Source of the DNA: JBBROS01 sp963752225
Lineage (GTDB): Bacteria > Pseudomonadota > Alphaproteobacteria > Acetobacterales > Acetobacteraceae
Direction of reading: 5' to 3'
Assembly (NCBI GenBank): GCA_963752225.1
Contig: CAVVXS010000010.1
Location: 124,001-188,000, forward strand
DNA: 64,000 bases
Of this stretch, positions 44,973-54,370 are shown in pieces. The translations under genes and the position numbers were made by a program. How positions within the stretch are numbered: position 1 is the first letter of the stretch; the number at the start of each line of letters is the position of its first letter. The notes under the pieces are model-generated. The model was not told the DNA's origin and ran no database searches. It saw nothing but the letters and a program-made list of their open reading frames with translations.

Positions 44973-47095
44973 TGGGCCCGCTCGACACCCTGCTGGCGCC
45001 ACGCTCGGTCGCGATCATCGGCGCCTCGCCCGACCCCCACCGCATCCGTGGCCAACTGCTGCCCCTGTTGCGCGACAACGGCTTCACCGGCCGGATCATC
45101 TTGGTCAACCCGAGCTACACGGCGATCGACGGCCTGCCGTGCGTTCCAACCCTGGCGGCCGCCGACCTCTCCCCCATCGATGTGGCCCTGGTCGCCATCC
45201 CGGCCGACCGCGTGTTGCCGGCGCTGGAGGAGTGTGCGGCGGCCGGCGTGCGCTACGCCGTGGTGATCTCCTCGGGTTTTGCCGAGGACGAGGCCGCGCC
45301 GGCAGAGCTGCAGGGCCGGGTCGCCGAGCTCGCGCGGCGGACCGGAATGCGCGTGCTCGGCCCCAATGGCGAGGGCTTCCACAACGACGTCGCCCGGGTC
45401 AGCGCCACGTTCAGCCCGGCCATCAACCGGGCCGCCGACACCAACCCTACCGCGGTCGCGGCCCGGATCGGCATCATCGCGCAGAGCGGCGGCATTGGCT
45501 TCGCGCTCTACAACCGCGGCCGCGGGCTCGGCCTGTCGTTCAGCAGCGTCGTCAGCACCGGCAACGAGGCGGACCTGACCGCGGCCGACATCCTGGCGCA
45601 CATGGCCGACGACTCGGACACGGCCGGGATGGTGCTGTTCATCGAGAGCGTGCGCGACCCGGCCGGGTTCGCCGCCGCCGCCCGCCTGGCGCGGGACGCC
45701 GGCAAGCCAATCGTCGCCATCCGGGTCGGCCGCTCGGTCGCAGGCAAGCGCGCCGCCGCTTCGCACACCGCCAGCATGATCGGCTGGGAAGCCGGCTACG
45801 ACGCCTTCTTCGCGCGGCACGGCATCGTCGTCGCCGAGGAGTTGGACGAAGCGCTGGTGCTCGCCGCTGCACTGGTCGGTCCCGCCGCGTGCGGTCCCCG
45901 TGTCGCCGTCGTGACCGTATCCGGCGGCGCCGGCGCCTGGGCCGCCGACTTGCTCGAAGCCGAGGGGCTGGCGCTGCCCGAGCTGTCCGCCGCCACGCAG
46001 CAGGAGATCCGCTCCTTCATCCCGAGCTATGGCGCGGCGCGCAACCCGGTCGACCTCACCGCGGGCGGCGCGGCGGGCGGCGGCACCCTGCGCACGATCG
46101 AGCTGCTGACCCGCGACCCCGGCGTCGACCAGGTCGTCGTCGTCACCACGCTCGCCAACCCCGCCCGCGTCGCCTTCGATGGCCCGGCGCTCGCCGCGCT
46201 GCTCGGCGAGCGCCGCAAGCCGGTGCTGTTCTACAGCTATACGATGCCGTCGCCGCTCAGCCGCCAGGTGCTGGCCGAGGCCGGTGCGTTCATCTTCCCG
46301 TCGGTGGCGTCGTTGGCGCGCACCGCCCGCGCGTTGCACCAACGGCCCGCCACCCGCCCGGCGCCCGCCGCGTTCAACCTGCCGGACGCCGCCCGGGCCG
46401 CCCTGTCAGGCGGACCCAAATCCTTCACCGAGCACGGCGCCAAGACGATCCTGGCCGCGTGCGGCGTGGCGATGCCGGCCGGGCGCCTGGTGCGGCGGCG
46501 CGAGGAGCTGGACGCCGCCGCCGCCGCGCTCGGGTTCCCATTGGCGGCCAAGATCCAGTCCGCCGCCATCCCGCACAAGACCGAAATCGGCGGGGTGCGG
46601 CTGAACCTGCCCGACCGGGCCGCGCTCGCGGCGGCATTCGACGAGCTGCTCGCCGCCGCCGCCCGGCATGCCCCGGAGGCCGAGGTCGACGGCGTGCTGG
46701 TCGAGCGGATGGCGCCACCCGGCGTGGAGATGATCGTCGCCGTCGTGCGCGACCCGGATTTCGGTCCCGTGGTCAGCGTCGGCGCCGGCGGCGTGATGAC
46801 GGAGCTGGTCCGCGACGTCGCCTATCGGCTCGCCCCGCTCGACGCCGCGGAAGCCGCAGCCGCCCTGCGCAGCCTGCGCAGCGCGCCGCTGCTGACCGGG
46901 TTCCGCGGCGCCCCGCCGGCCGACGTGGCAGCCCTCGCCGAACTGGTGGCGCTCATCTCACGCATCGCCGTGGCCGGCCGAGCCGACATCGCCGAGCTGG
47001 AGCTCAACCCGGTGATCGTCCACCCCGAAGGCCAGGGCTGCACGGTCGCCGACGCCTTGATGGTGCTGGCGCCGGCCGGCCACGAAGGAGCCTGA
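44972..47095 (+). CDS. Acyl-CoA synthetase, NDP-forming type
   Basis: This 707-residue protein has the fused layout of NDP-forming acetyl-CoA synthetases: CoA-binding Rossmann domain (~1-130; SVAIIGASPDPHRIRGQLL), two succinyl-CoA-ligase-like domains with the phospho-His site (AAASHTASM), and a C-terminal ATP-grasp domain (~475-705; KIQSAAIPHKTEIGGVRLN). All are intact. It activates a carboxylic acid to its CoA thioester with ATP, releasing ADP and phosphate. Position between two dehydrogenases makes it the entry step of this operon's pathway. Confidence 0.92.
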   Translation: MGPLDTLLAPRSVAIIGASPDPHRIRGQLLPLLRDNGFTGRIILVNPSYTAIDGLPCVPTLAAADLSPIDVALVAIPADRVLPALEECAAAGVRYAVVISSGFAEDEAAPAELQGRVAELARRTGMRVLGPNGEGFHNDVARVSATFSPAINRAADTNPTAVAARIGIIAQSGGIGFALYNRGRGLGLSFSSVVSTGNEADLTAADILAHMADDSDTAGMVLFIESVRDPAGFAAAARLARDAGKPIVAIRVGRSVAGKRAAASHTASMIGWEAGYDAFFARHGIVVAEELDEALVLAAALVGPAACGPRVAVVTVSGGAGAWAADLLEAEGLALPELSAATQQEIRSFIPSYGAARNPVDLTAGGAAGGGTLRTIELLTRDPGVDQVVVVTTLANPARVAFDGPALAALLGERRKPVLFYSYTMPSPLSRQVLAEAGAFIFPSVASLARTARALHQRPATRPAPAAFNLPDAARAALSGGPKSFTEHGAKTILAACGVAMPAGRLVRRREELDAAAAALGFPLAAKIQSAAIPHKTEIGGVRLNLPDRAALAAAFDELLAAAARHAPEAEVDGVLVERMAPPGVEMIVAVVRDPDFGPVVSVGAGGVMTELVRDVAYRLAPLDAAEAAAALRSLRSAPLLTGFRGAPPADVAALAELVALISRIAVAGRADIAELELNPVIVHPEGQGCTVADALMVLAPAGHEGA

Positions 47096-47100
47096 CCCGC

Positions 47101-48267
47101 ATGCAAGCCCTCGCCTTCGCCACCCCGCCCGCCCCCACGCCCGGCGCCCAACAGCTTCGCGCCGAGGTCCGCCTCTTCCTCGCCGACGAGCTGCGCGGCC
47201 GCACGCCGCAGCAACGCGCCTTGTCCTGGAGCGGCCACGACCCCGCGTTCAGCCGCAAGATGGGCGAGCGCGGCTGGCTCGGCATGACCTGGCCGCGCCG
47301 GTACGGCGGCCACGAGCGCTCCGCGCTCGACCGCTACGTGGTGCTGGAGGAGGTGCTCGCCGCCGGCGCTCCGGTCGGCTTCCATTGGGTCGCCGACCGG
47401 CAAAGCGGGCCGAGCGTCCTCCGCAACGGCACCGAAGCGCAAAAGCAGCGCGTCCTGCCGCGCATCGCCGCCGGCGAGTGCTGCTTCGCGATCGGCATGA
47501 GCGAGCCCGATTCCGGCTCCGACCTGGCCGCCGCGCGCACCCGGGCGCAGCGCGTGCAAGGCGGCTGGCTGGTCAACGGCACCAAGGTCTGGACCTCGTC
47601 GGCCCACCTGGCCGACTACATGATCCTGTTCTGCCGCACCGGCGACAAGGCGGAGAGCGACCGCCATGCCGGGGCGAGCCAATTCCTGGTGGACATGCAG
47701 CAGGCACGCCAAGCCGGCATGACCGTACGCCCGATCCTCGACATGCGCGGCGACCACCACTTCAACGAAGTCTCGATGCAGGACCTGCTGCTGCCCGAGG
47801 ACGCGCTGCTCGGCAACGAGGGCGACGGCTGGAAGCAGGTGACGGCCGAGCTGGCCTTCGAGCGGTCCGGCCCCGACCGCTTCCTGTCCTCCTTCGCCCT
47901 GCTGACCGAGGCCGTGCGCACGCTGGGCCCTTCGGCGCCGGACGGGGCGGCCGCAGCGATCGGCCGGCTCACCTCGCATATCCTCGCCTTGCGCCGGCTG
48001 TCCCGCTCGGTCGCCGGCATGCTGCAAGCCGGCCAGGACCCGGCGCTGCAGGCCGCACTGGTGAAGGACCTCGGCAACGTGCTCGAGCAGGAAACGGTCG
48101 AGGTGATCCGGCTGCTGGTGGACGTCGAGCCGTCCGAGGCCGAGGGCAATGCGGCGCTGCCGGCCGTGCTCGCGCACCTGATCATGACCGCCCCGTCCTT
48201 CTCGCTCCGCGGCGGCACCCGGGAGATCTTGCGCGGCATCATCGCCCGCGGGCTCGGCCTGCGATGA
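47101..48267 (+). CDS. Acyl-CoA dehydrogenase
   Basis: This 388-residue enzyme shows MSEPDSGSDLAAARTRA, the WTSSAHLADY flavin-contact segment, and the end motif RGGTREILRGIIARGLGLR. It oxidises acyl-CoA to enoyl-CoA with FAD in the cytoplasm. It lies 5 bp after the synthetase and overlaps the enoyl-CoA hydratase start (ATGA). With the short dehydrogenase in the same operon it could form a heterotetramer of the kind known for steroid side-chain degradation, but no steroid genes are visible. Confidence 0.93.
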   Translation: MQALAFATPPAPTPGAQQLRAEVRLFLADELRGRTPQQRALSWSGHDPAFSRKMGERGWLGMTWPRRYGGHERSALDRYVVLEEVLAAGAPVGFHWVADRQSGPSVLRNGTEAQKQRVLPRIAAGECCFAIGMSEPDSGSDLAAARTRAQRVQGGWLVNGTKVWTSSAHLADYMILFCRTGDKAESDRHAGASQFLVDMQQARQAGMTVRPILDMRGDHHFNEVSMQDLLLPEDALLGNEGDGWKQVTAELAFERSGPDRFLSSFALLTEAVRTLGPSAPDGAAAAIGRLTSHILALRRLSRSVAGMLQAGQDPALQAALVKDLGNVLEQETVEVIRLLVDVEPSEAEGNAALPAVLAHLIMTAPSFSLRGGTREILRGIIARGLGLR

Positions 48268-49031
48268 GCGACGTCCGGACCGGCATCGACGGCCATGTCG
48301 GCATTGCCGAGATCTGCCGCCCGCCTGACAACTTCTTCGACAAGGCGCTGATCGGCGAGCTCGCCGCCGCGTTCGAGGCGTTCGACGCCGACCCGGCGGT
48401 CCGCTCGATCCTGCTCTGCGCCGAGGGCAAGAACTTCTGCGCCGGCGCCGACTTCTCCAACCGCGACCGCGGCACCGTGATCGGCGACAGCCAGGGCGGC
48501 CACCTTTATCAGCAAGCCGTGCGGCTGTTCCGCTGCCGCAAGCCGGTGGTCGCCGCGGTGCAGGGTGCGGCGGTCGGCGGCGGGCTGGGGCTTTGCCTGG
48601 TGGCCGACTTCCGCGTCGCGGCCGCCGAGTCTCGGTTCGCCGCCAATTTCAGCCGGCTCGGCTTCCACCCCGGCTTCGGCCTCAGCATCACCTTGCCGCG
48701 CGCCGTCGGCGAGCAGAAGGCGGCGCTGCTGTTCTACACCGGACGCCGGATCGGCGGCGAGGAGGCGAACGCGATCGGCCTGGTGGACGTGCTGGCCCCG
48801 GCCGACGGGTTGCGCGCGGCGGCGCTGGCGCTCGCGGCCGAGATCGCCTCGTCGAGCCCCATTGCCGTCATGTCGACCCGCGCTACGCTGCGCCGCGGCC
48901 TGGCCGACGCCATCGCCGCCATCACCGACCATGAGCTGGCCGAACAGGAGCGGCATTTCGCCACCGAGGACTTCCGCGAAGGCGTCAAGGCGATGGCGGA
49001 GCGGCGGACACCGGTGTTCCAGGGGCGGTGA
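48264..49031 (+). CDS. Enoyl-CoA hydratase/isomerase
   Basis: This 255-residue crotonase has AEGKNFCAGADFSNRD and QGAAVGGGLGLCLVADFRVA as oxyanion-hole segments. The later ANFSRLGFHPGFG region lacks the usual E (as in PEVxLG), so the exact reaction is uncertain. It is the last gene of the acyl-CoA operon and its ATG overlaps the dehydrogenase stop. It would hydrate the enoyl-CoA made upstream. The last 47 bp overlap the convergent EamA gene. Confidence 0.92.
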   Translation: MSDVRTGIDGHVGIAEICRPPDNFFDKALIGELAAAFEAFDADPAVRSILLCAEGKNFCAGADFSNRDRGTVIGDSQGGHLYQQAVRLFRCRKPVVAAVQGAAVGGGLGLCLVADFRVAAAESRFAANFSRLGFHPGFGLSITLPRAVGEQKAALLFYTGRRIGGEEANAIGLVDVLAPADGLRAAALALAAEIASSSPIAVMSTRATLRRGLADAIAAITDHELAEQERHFATEDFREGVKAMAERRTPVFQGR

Positions 49032-49932
49032 CCGCGGCAAGCTGCGCGACCCGCCGGCGCTCGAGCTGCACGACGTAGAAGCCGCTGAGCGCGATGATGA
49101 TCGCGCCGGCCACCACCCACCGGTCCGGCACGTTGCCGAACGCCACGAACCCCAGCGCGGACGACCAGATCAGCTGCGCGTAGCCCAGCGGCGCCAGCAC
49201 CGTCGCCCGCGCCTGCCGGTAGGCCAGCACCGCCAGCCACTGCCCCGACGAGGCGATCACCCCCAGCACCACCGACAGCCAGACCAAAGGCCAAGTCATC
49301 GGCGTGAGAAAGAACGGCAACGCCGCCAGCAGCAGCACGAACCCGGTGCCCGCGGTCCACAGCAGCGTCACCGCGGTGCGCTCGATCCCGGCAAGCTGCC
49401 GCGTGACCAGCATCGCGACACTCCAGAACAAGGACGACAGCAGCACCAGCAGTGCGGCCGGATGCAGCCCGCCCATGCCGGGCCGGACCACGACAAGCAT
49501 GCCGACGAAGCCGATCCCCACCGCGATCCAACCCTGCAGCCGCACCACCTCGCCCAGCACCGGCACCGCGAGCGCGGTGATCAGCAGCGGAGTGATAAAA
49601 TTGATCGCGGTCGCTTCCGCAATCGGCAGATGCGCGAGCGACAGGATGAAGCACACCGCACTGCCGAGCACGCTGACCCCGCGCAGCACCTGCAGCATCG
49701 GCCGCCGGCTGCGCATCGAGGTGCGCCGGTTGCGCAGCAGCGGGCTGGCCGCCATCAGCACGAACACCGCATAGCGGATGCTGGCGAGCTGCACCGCCGG
49801 CACGCTCTGGGTGATGTACTTGGCCATCGTGTCCGACAGCGAGAACAGCAGCGTCGCGGCCAGCATCAGCGCCGCACCGCGGAAGAAGTTGTCGGGCATC
49901 GGGGTGCCCATGGGGACGGCGGGGCGGGCCAT
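48985..49932 (-). CDS. DMT-superfamily transporter (EamA family)
   Basis: This protein of up to 315 residues has about ten transmembrane helices in two EamA repeats. The first repeat starts AALMLAATLLFSLSDTMAKY and the second LAGIERTAVTLLWTAGT. Members export amino acids, metabolites or toxins. ATG codons at 49932, 49911 and 49899 are all possible starts; the last gives the usual N-terminus. It is 8 bp from the upstream hydrolase gene, so they are probably co-transcribed. Confidence 0.9.
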   Translation of the reverse strand: MARPAVPMGTPMPDNFFRGAALMLAATLLFSLSDTMAKYITQSVPAVQLASIRYAVFVLMAASPLLRNRRTSMRSRRPMLQVLRGVSVLGSAVCFILSLAHLPIAEATAINFITPLLITALAVPVLGEVVRLQGWIAVGIGFVGMLVVVRPGMGGLHPAALLVLLSSLFWSVAMLVTRQLAGIERTAVTLLWTAGTGFVLLLAALPFFLTPMTWPLVWLSVVLGVIASSGQWLAVLAYRQARATVLAPLGYAQLIWSSALGFVAFGNVPDRWVVAGAIIIALSGFYVVQLERRRVAQLAAVTAPGTPVSAAPPSP

Positions 49933-49940
49933 GCGTCGGC

Positions 49941-51449
49941 CTACTTGGCCGGCTCGAACCCCGGCACGGACGCGGCGGCGTCGATGATCACCGCGGCATC
50001 CACCGGCAGCAGCAGACGCTGCCGCAGCAAGGCGCGGGTCGCGGCGCGGATCTGCTCCAGGTAGCCGGCGCGGTCGGTGAAGCGGGCGCGCACCTGCTCC
50101 GGCGTGAAGGCGACGAAGCTGCCGCTCAGGTTGCAGGAGCGGTCCGACAGCGGCAGGTTCTGCTGCCCATACACGCCGAGCGGCGCCGCCACGTCCGGCA
50201 GCCGCACGCCGCCCTCGAAGTTGCCGTCATCGGCCTGCTTCGGCACTTGCACCACGGCGCCGGGCAAGTGCTTGGGCGCCTGCAGCACGGTCGGGTCCTC
50301 CGGCCGCGCTTCCAGCGGCATCAGCACGCTCGGCGGCGGCGGCTGGTTGCGGCTGACCCAGGCGTCGAGGTTCACCAGCGTCGCCCGCATCACCGGCGAC
50401 CAGTCCAGCGTGTCGCGCTGCTTCTCGCACCCCGGCGCCAGGCTGCGCTCATGCGAAGCGCCGGCCACGTCGTAAACCCGCACGTTGGCCGGGATCGCCA
50501 CGTCGTCGGTGCCGCCCGCTCCGGTCCGTGCCAGCGAGGCGCGGATGCTGAAGTAGTCGGTCGTCATGTTGGTCACCAGCATGCGCGGCGGCACCTCCCC
50601 GCGCGCCGCGGCGGCCGCGACGATGTCGGCCCAGGTGAACGGCGGCTCGTGCACCCCGCGCCAATCCGGGTCAGTGAAGCGCGGCGTGAAGAAGCTGCTG
50701 GATTGCGGCCCCGGGTTCTCCGCCAGGATCGCCGCCCGGCCGCCGGCGCTCGCCTGGATGTGCATGCCGTCGAACACCCGGTGCCCGTCCACCTGGTTCA
50801 ACCCTTCGACCAGCATCGTTTTCAGCAGTCGCGCCGTTTGCGAGTAGCCCACCACGAGCGTGCGGCTGATTCGCCCGGCCAGCGGGTTGGGCGTGCCAGC
50901 GTCGTCATGCGCGGCGTTGTGCAGGAAATCGGTGAGGTCGCGGATCACCGCCAAGCCGACGCCCTCGGCATAGACCGTCTTGCCGTCGGCGCCCGCATGG
51001 CCCGGTAACTCGATCCCCGTGCCCAGCTCCCACGACGCCATCACCGTGCTGAAGCCGCGTACCTCGAGGAACCCGGTGCCGGCGTCGAGCGAGCCGATCG
51101 GCAGCGGCACTGCCCGCGGGCTATTGTAGAGCGCGTGGGAGATCGCCCGCCCGCGGTTGGCGACGTCGAACAGCAGCGCGCCGTTGCCGCCCAGCGGATC
51201 ACGGGGCCGGATCAGCACGAACGGCGACGCGTAAGCGACGGTGCCGCGTTCGGTGCGGGCGGCCTGCCGCAAGCCGGGGATCGGCTCGTCCGGCGACAGC
51301 TCGCCCACCACCCGGCCCTCGGTGCGGACGAACTCGCCCGACCCGAAGCTGCCAAAGGGCTGCGTCGCGGTGATCTCCAGCCGCACGACCCGCGCTTCCG
51401 ACGCGGCCGACATCGCACACAGCGCCAGCACGGCCGCGATCACCCGCAT
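49941..51449 (-). CDS. Secreted alpha/beta-hydrolase-domain protein
   Basis: This 502-residue exported protein has a signal peptide (MRVIAAVLALCAMSAASEA). It fits the large alpha/beta hydrolase-domain family with the motifs LLFDVANRGR, the nucleophile elbow VVGYSQTARLL and YDVAGASHERS carrying the likely catalytic His. It is probably a periplasmic esterase, but family members are uncharacterised. A GGGAGAAA site precedes ATG 51449. It lies between phnE and the EamA transporter gene on the same strand. Confidence 0.85.
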   Translation of the reverse strand: MRVIAAVLALCAMSAASEARVVRLEITATQPFGSFGSGEFVRTEGRVVGELSPDEPIPGLRQAARTERGTVAYASPFVLIRPRDPLGGNGALLFDVANRGRAISHALYNSPRAVPLPIGSLDAGTGFLEVRGFSTVMASWELGTGIELPGHAGADGKTVYAEGVGLAVIRDLTDFLHNAAHDDAGTPNPLAGRISRTLVVGYSQTARLLKTMLVEGLNQVDGHRVFDGMHIQASAGGRAAILAENPGPQSSSFFTPRFTDPDWRGVHEPPFTWADIVAAAAARGEVPPRMLVTNMTTDYFSIRASLARTGAGGTDDVAIPANVRVYDVAGASHERSLAPGCEKQRDTLDWSPVMRATLVNLDAWVSRNQPPPPSVLMPLEARPEDPTVLQAPKHLPGAVVQVPKQADDGNFEGGVRLPDVAAPLGVYGQQNLPLSDRSCNLSGSFVAFTPEQVRARFTDRAGYLEQIRAATRALLRQRLLLPVDAAVIIDAAASVPGFEPAK

Positions 51450-51588
51450 GATGTTTCTCCCTGCCGCCTCGGACACGGGCAGCAGCGCTGCTGCCAGCCA
51501 GGCCCCGAGATACGCGACCGGTCGCCGATCCGGCAATACGCCGCCCCCCGGTGCTCCTGAGGATTGGGGGACGCCCGGCTCGGCGCCG

Positions 51589-52449
51589 CTAGATGAACAT
51601 CCGCCGCAACTGCTGCGACAAGCCGTCGATCAAGGTCACGGTCACGACGATGATCAGCATCACCGCGCAGGTTTCCTGGAACCGGAACGCTCTGATGATC
51701 TCCCACAGCACCTGGCCGATGCCGCCGGCGCCGACCAGCCCGATCACCGACGCGGACCGCACGTTGCTCTCGAAGCGGTACAGCGAGAAGCTCAGCCAAA
51801 GCGGCATCACCTGCGGGATCACGCCGTAGACGATTTCCTCGATGCCGCGCGCGCCGGTTGCCCGCACGCCCTCGACCGGCTGCGGGTCGATCGCCTCGAC
51901 CGCTTCGGCGAACAGCTTCGCAAGGATGCCGGTCGTGTGCACCCACAAGGCGAGCACGCCGGCGAACGGGCCGAGGCCGACCGCGACCACGAACAGCATC
52001 GCGAATACCAGCTCGTTGATGCTGCGGAACATGTCCATCAGCCGCCGGGTCGGCTGCGCGATCCACCACGGCGCGATGTTGCCGGCGCACATCAAGCCGC
52101 ACGGCACGGCGCAAACGATGGCGAGGCCAGTGCCCCAAATCGCGATCTGCAGCGTGAGCAGCGTCTCGTCCAGGTACATGCGCCAGTCGTGGAAGTCGGG
52201 CGGCCAGAACTCCGCCCCCAGCGTGGCGATGTTGCCGCTGTACTTCACGAGATCCCACGGCTTGATACCGGCCCCGTTATAGGACCAGGCCAGCACCAGC
52301 AGCACGGCGGCAAATCCCAGCAGCCGCGGCAATCCCGGGCCCCGCGCGCGGGATCCGGAATCGGCGCCGAGCGACGCCTGGCTCACCTCGACCGCCGGCG
52401 CCGGACGGGGGCGGCCTCGGTCAAGTGCCGACCTTGGCCATCTCCGCAT
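51589..52449 (-). CDS. phnE: Phosphonate ABC transporter permease PhnE
   Basis: This 286-residue inner-membrane permease has the PhnE-type core: FRSINELVFAMLFVVAVGLG and GLVGAGGIGQVLWEIIRAF. The ATG at 52449 overlaps phnD by 29 bp; a GTG at 52386 is an alternative start with a short gap. It transports phosphonate or a related oxyanion with PhnC and PhnD. No C-P lyase or phosphonatase gene is adjacent. Confidence 0.92.
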   Translation of the reverse strand: MRRWPRSALDRGRPRPAPAVEVSQASLGADSGSRARGPGLPRLLGFAAVLLVLAWSYNGAGIKPWDLVKYSGNIATLGAEFWPPDFHDWRMYLDETLLTLQIAIWGTGLAIVCAVPCGLMCAGNIAPWWIAQPTRRLMDMFRSINELVFAMLFVVAVGLGPFAGVLALWVHTTGILAKLFAEAVEAIDPQPVEGVRATGARGIEEIVYGVIPQVMPLWLSFSLYRFESNVRSASVIGLVGAGGIGQVLWEIIRAFRFQETCAVMLIIVVTVTLIDGLSQQLRRMFI

Positions 52450-53422
52450 CCAGCGCCTTCAGCCGGGCGTCGATCTCGCCGATCTTCTTCGCCTTGTCGT
52501 CCGCCGACAGGGTGGTGTTGGCCTCGAGCGCCAGCTTCTCCTTGAACGCGGCCACTTGGCGCACCGGCAGCAGCTGCGCATTGCTGCTGGCGATGAAGCT
52601 GCCCCAGCCCCCGAGGTCGGCCAGCACCTTCTTCTCGTGCGCAACGTCGGCGCCCGGCCGGTCGGTGCCGTAGGCGAGGAAGAACCCGCGCACTTTTTCC
52701 TTCAGCGCCGGCGAGAGGTCGCGGCGCCACACGATCGGATCGGCCGGGATGATCGGGCTTTTCCAGATCGGACGGATGTTGGTTGCCCGGGCCGGCTGCG
52801 ACTTGGCGAACTTCTCGAAGTCCTCGGTATTGTTGGTGGCGACGTCCACCTGCTTGTTGGCCACCGCGAGCAGGTTGGTCTCGTGGTTGGAGGAAACGAC
52901 GTTCTTGAAGAACTTGCGGATGTCGACGTCGTTCTTCGCCCAGGCGTAGTAGCTCGGGATCAGGAACCCCGACGTGCTGTTCGGGTCGCCGTTGCCGAAG
53001 TTCAGCGTCCCCGGCGGCGCCTTCAGCAGGTCGGGGAGGGACTGATAGGGACTGTCCTTGTTGACGATCAGCAGCGAGTAATAGCCCTTGGAGCCGTCAG
53101 CGTAGGTCTTTTGCGCGAACACCTCGCCCTCGGCGCGGTCGACCGCCTGGATCGCCGACGCGTTGCCGTACCAGGCAACCTGCACCTTATCGAAGCGCAT
53201 CGCCTCGATCACGCCGGCGTAGTCGGATGGGTAGAAACCATTCACCTTGACGCCGACCGCCTTCTGCATGTCCTCCAGGAACGGCGTCCATTGCGACTTC
53301 AGCACCGATGCGCCTTCCGTCGAGACAATGCCGAAATTGATTTCGCTCGGCTCGGCGGCGCGAGCCGCGGTCGCCAGCAACGGCAGCCCGAGCAGGGCGG
53401 CGCGACGGGTGATGGTCAGCAT
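52421..53422 (-). CDS. phnD: Phosphonate ABC transporter binding protein PhnD
   Basis: This 333-residue periplasmic binding protein has a twin-Arg-like signal (MLTITRRAALLGLPLLATA). INFGIVSTEGASVLKSQWTP and KVNGFYPSDYAGVIEAMRF are typical PhnD segments, and AWYGNASAIQAV corresponds to the ligand-binding Tyr region. The ligand may be a phosphonate, phosphite or hypophosphite; the binding residues cannot be read reliably by eye. It lies 27 bp after phnC. Confidence 0.92.
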   Translation of the reverse strand: MLTITRRAALLGLPLLATAARAAEPSEINFGIVSTEGASVLKSQWTPFLEDMQKAVGVKVNGFYPSDYAGVIEAMRFDKVQVAWYGNASAIQAVDRAEGEVFAQKTYADGSKGYYSLLIVNKDSPYQSLPDLLKAPPGTLNFGNGDPNSTSGFLIPSYYAWAKNDVDIRKFFKNVVSSNHETNLLAVANKQVDVATNNTEDFEKFAKSQPARATNIRPIWKSPIIPADPIVWRRDLSPALKEKVRGFFLAYGTDRPGADVAHEKKVLADLGGWGSFIASSNAQLLPVRQVAAFKEKLALEANTTLSADDKAKKIGEIDARLKALDAEMAKVGT

Positions 53423-53449
53423 GGTCGTTCTCCTTTGGTGGGGTGGGCG

Positions 53450-54259
53450 TCAGGCCGGAACGAGCGCCGTCTCGTCGACGCCCGGCGCCGTGACGGCGGG
53501 CAGCTCCGACCCATAGACCTCGGCAAGGACCGCCTGCGTGAGGGCGGCGGCCGGGCCGTCGAACAGGATGCGGCCTTGCCGCAGCGCCACCACCCTCGAG
53601 CAGTAACGGACGGCAAACTCGACCTGGTGCAACGAGACCACGACCGTGATGCCGTCCCGCCGGTTGAGTTCGGCCAGCGTCTCCATGACCCGGCGGCTGC
53701 TTTCCGGGTCGAGCGAGGCGATCGGCTCGTCGGCCAGCACCACGCGCGCGCCTTGCACCAAGGTGCGGGCGATCGCCGCGCGCTGCTGCTGACCGCCGCT
53801 CAACGTGCCGGCGCGCTGCCCGGCCTGCTCGCGGATGCCGACCCGGCACAGCGCGTCGAGCGCGCGGACGCGTTCAGCCTCGGGGAACCAGCCCGGCAAG
53901 GTGCGCCACAGCGGCAGCCGGCCCAACGCGCCGAGCAGCACGTTGGTCAGCACCGGCAGGCGCGCGACCAAGTTGAACTGCTGGAACACCACCCCGATCC
54001 CGGCCCGCACGCGCCGCACCCCGGGCGACATGCGCCCATCCCGCTGCACGCAGGCGCCGCTCACCAGCACCGCGCCGCTGCCGCGGTCGGCGGCGGTCAG
54101 TCCCGCGATATGGCGCAGCAAGGTGCTCTTGCCCGAGCCGGACGCGCCGATCAGGGCGACCATCTCACCGGCACGCACGGTCCATGCGGCGACGTCCAGC
54201 GACCGCCGCCCACCGCGGAACGTCTTGCGGAGCGTATTGACTTCGATGGCGAGTGGCAC
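53450..54259 (-). CDS. phnC: Phosphonate ABC transporter ATPase PhnC
   Basis: This 269-residue ATPase has Walker A GASGSGKST, signature LSGGQQQRAAIAR and Walker B VVLADEPIASLD. The insert between Walker A and signature (VVFQQFNLVARLPVLTNVL) is PhnC-like. The start is GTG at 54259. It is the first gene of phnCDE. I see no Pho-box type direct repeat immediately upstream that I would defend. Confidence 0.93.
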   Translation of the reverse strand: MPLAIEVNTLRKTFRGGRRSLDVAAWTVRAGEMVALIGASGSGKSTLLRHIAGLTAADRGSGAVLVSGACVQRDGRMSPGVRRVRAGIGVVFQQFNLVARLPVLTNVLLGALGRLPLWRTLPGWFPEAERVRALDALCRVGIREQAGQRAGTLSGGQQQRAAIARTLVQGARVVLADEPIASLDPESSRRVMETLAELNRRDGITVVVSLHQVEFAVRYCSRVVALRQGRILFDGPAAALTQAVLAEVYGSELPAVTAPGVDETALVPA

Positions 54260-54370
54260 GGCCCGATCCCAAATCCCGAGACGGATATGTCCCAGTTCGT
54301 CGGGAAGCGTTGTGACCGTTCCGCGTCAGTTTGGTGACGGTTTGCTCGCGTTACCGCCGGAGCAACAGCC

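Noticed and set aside
45139..48267. Apparent 1042-residue fusion ending in an acyl-CoA dehydrogenase.
   Set aside because: The first ~650 codons are an out-of-frame reading of the acyl-CoA synthetase gene; the true dehydrogenase start is ATG 47101.
43923..49031. Steroid side-chain degradation cluster.
   Set aside because: The paired dehydrogenases suggest it, but no steroid-ring, thiolase or aldolase genes are present and the synthetase is not of the FadD type.
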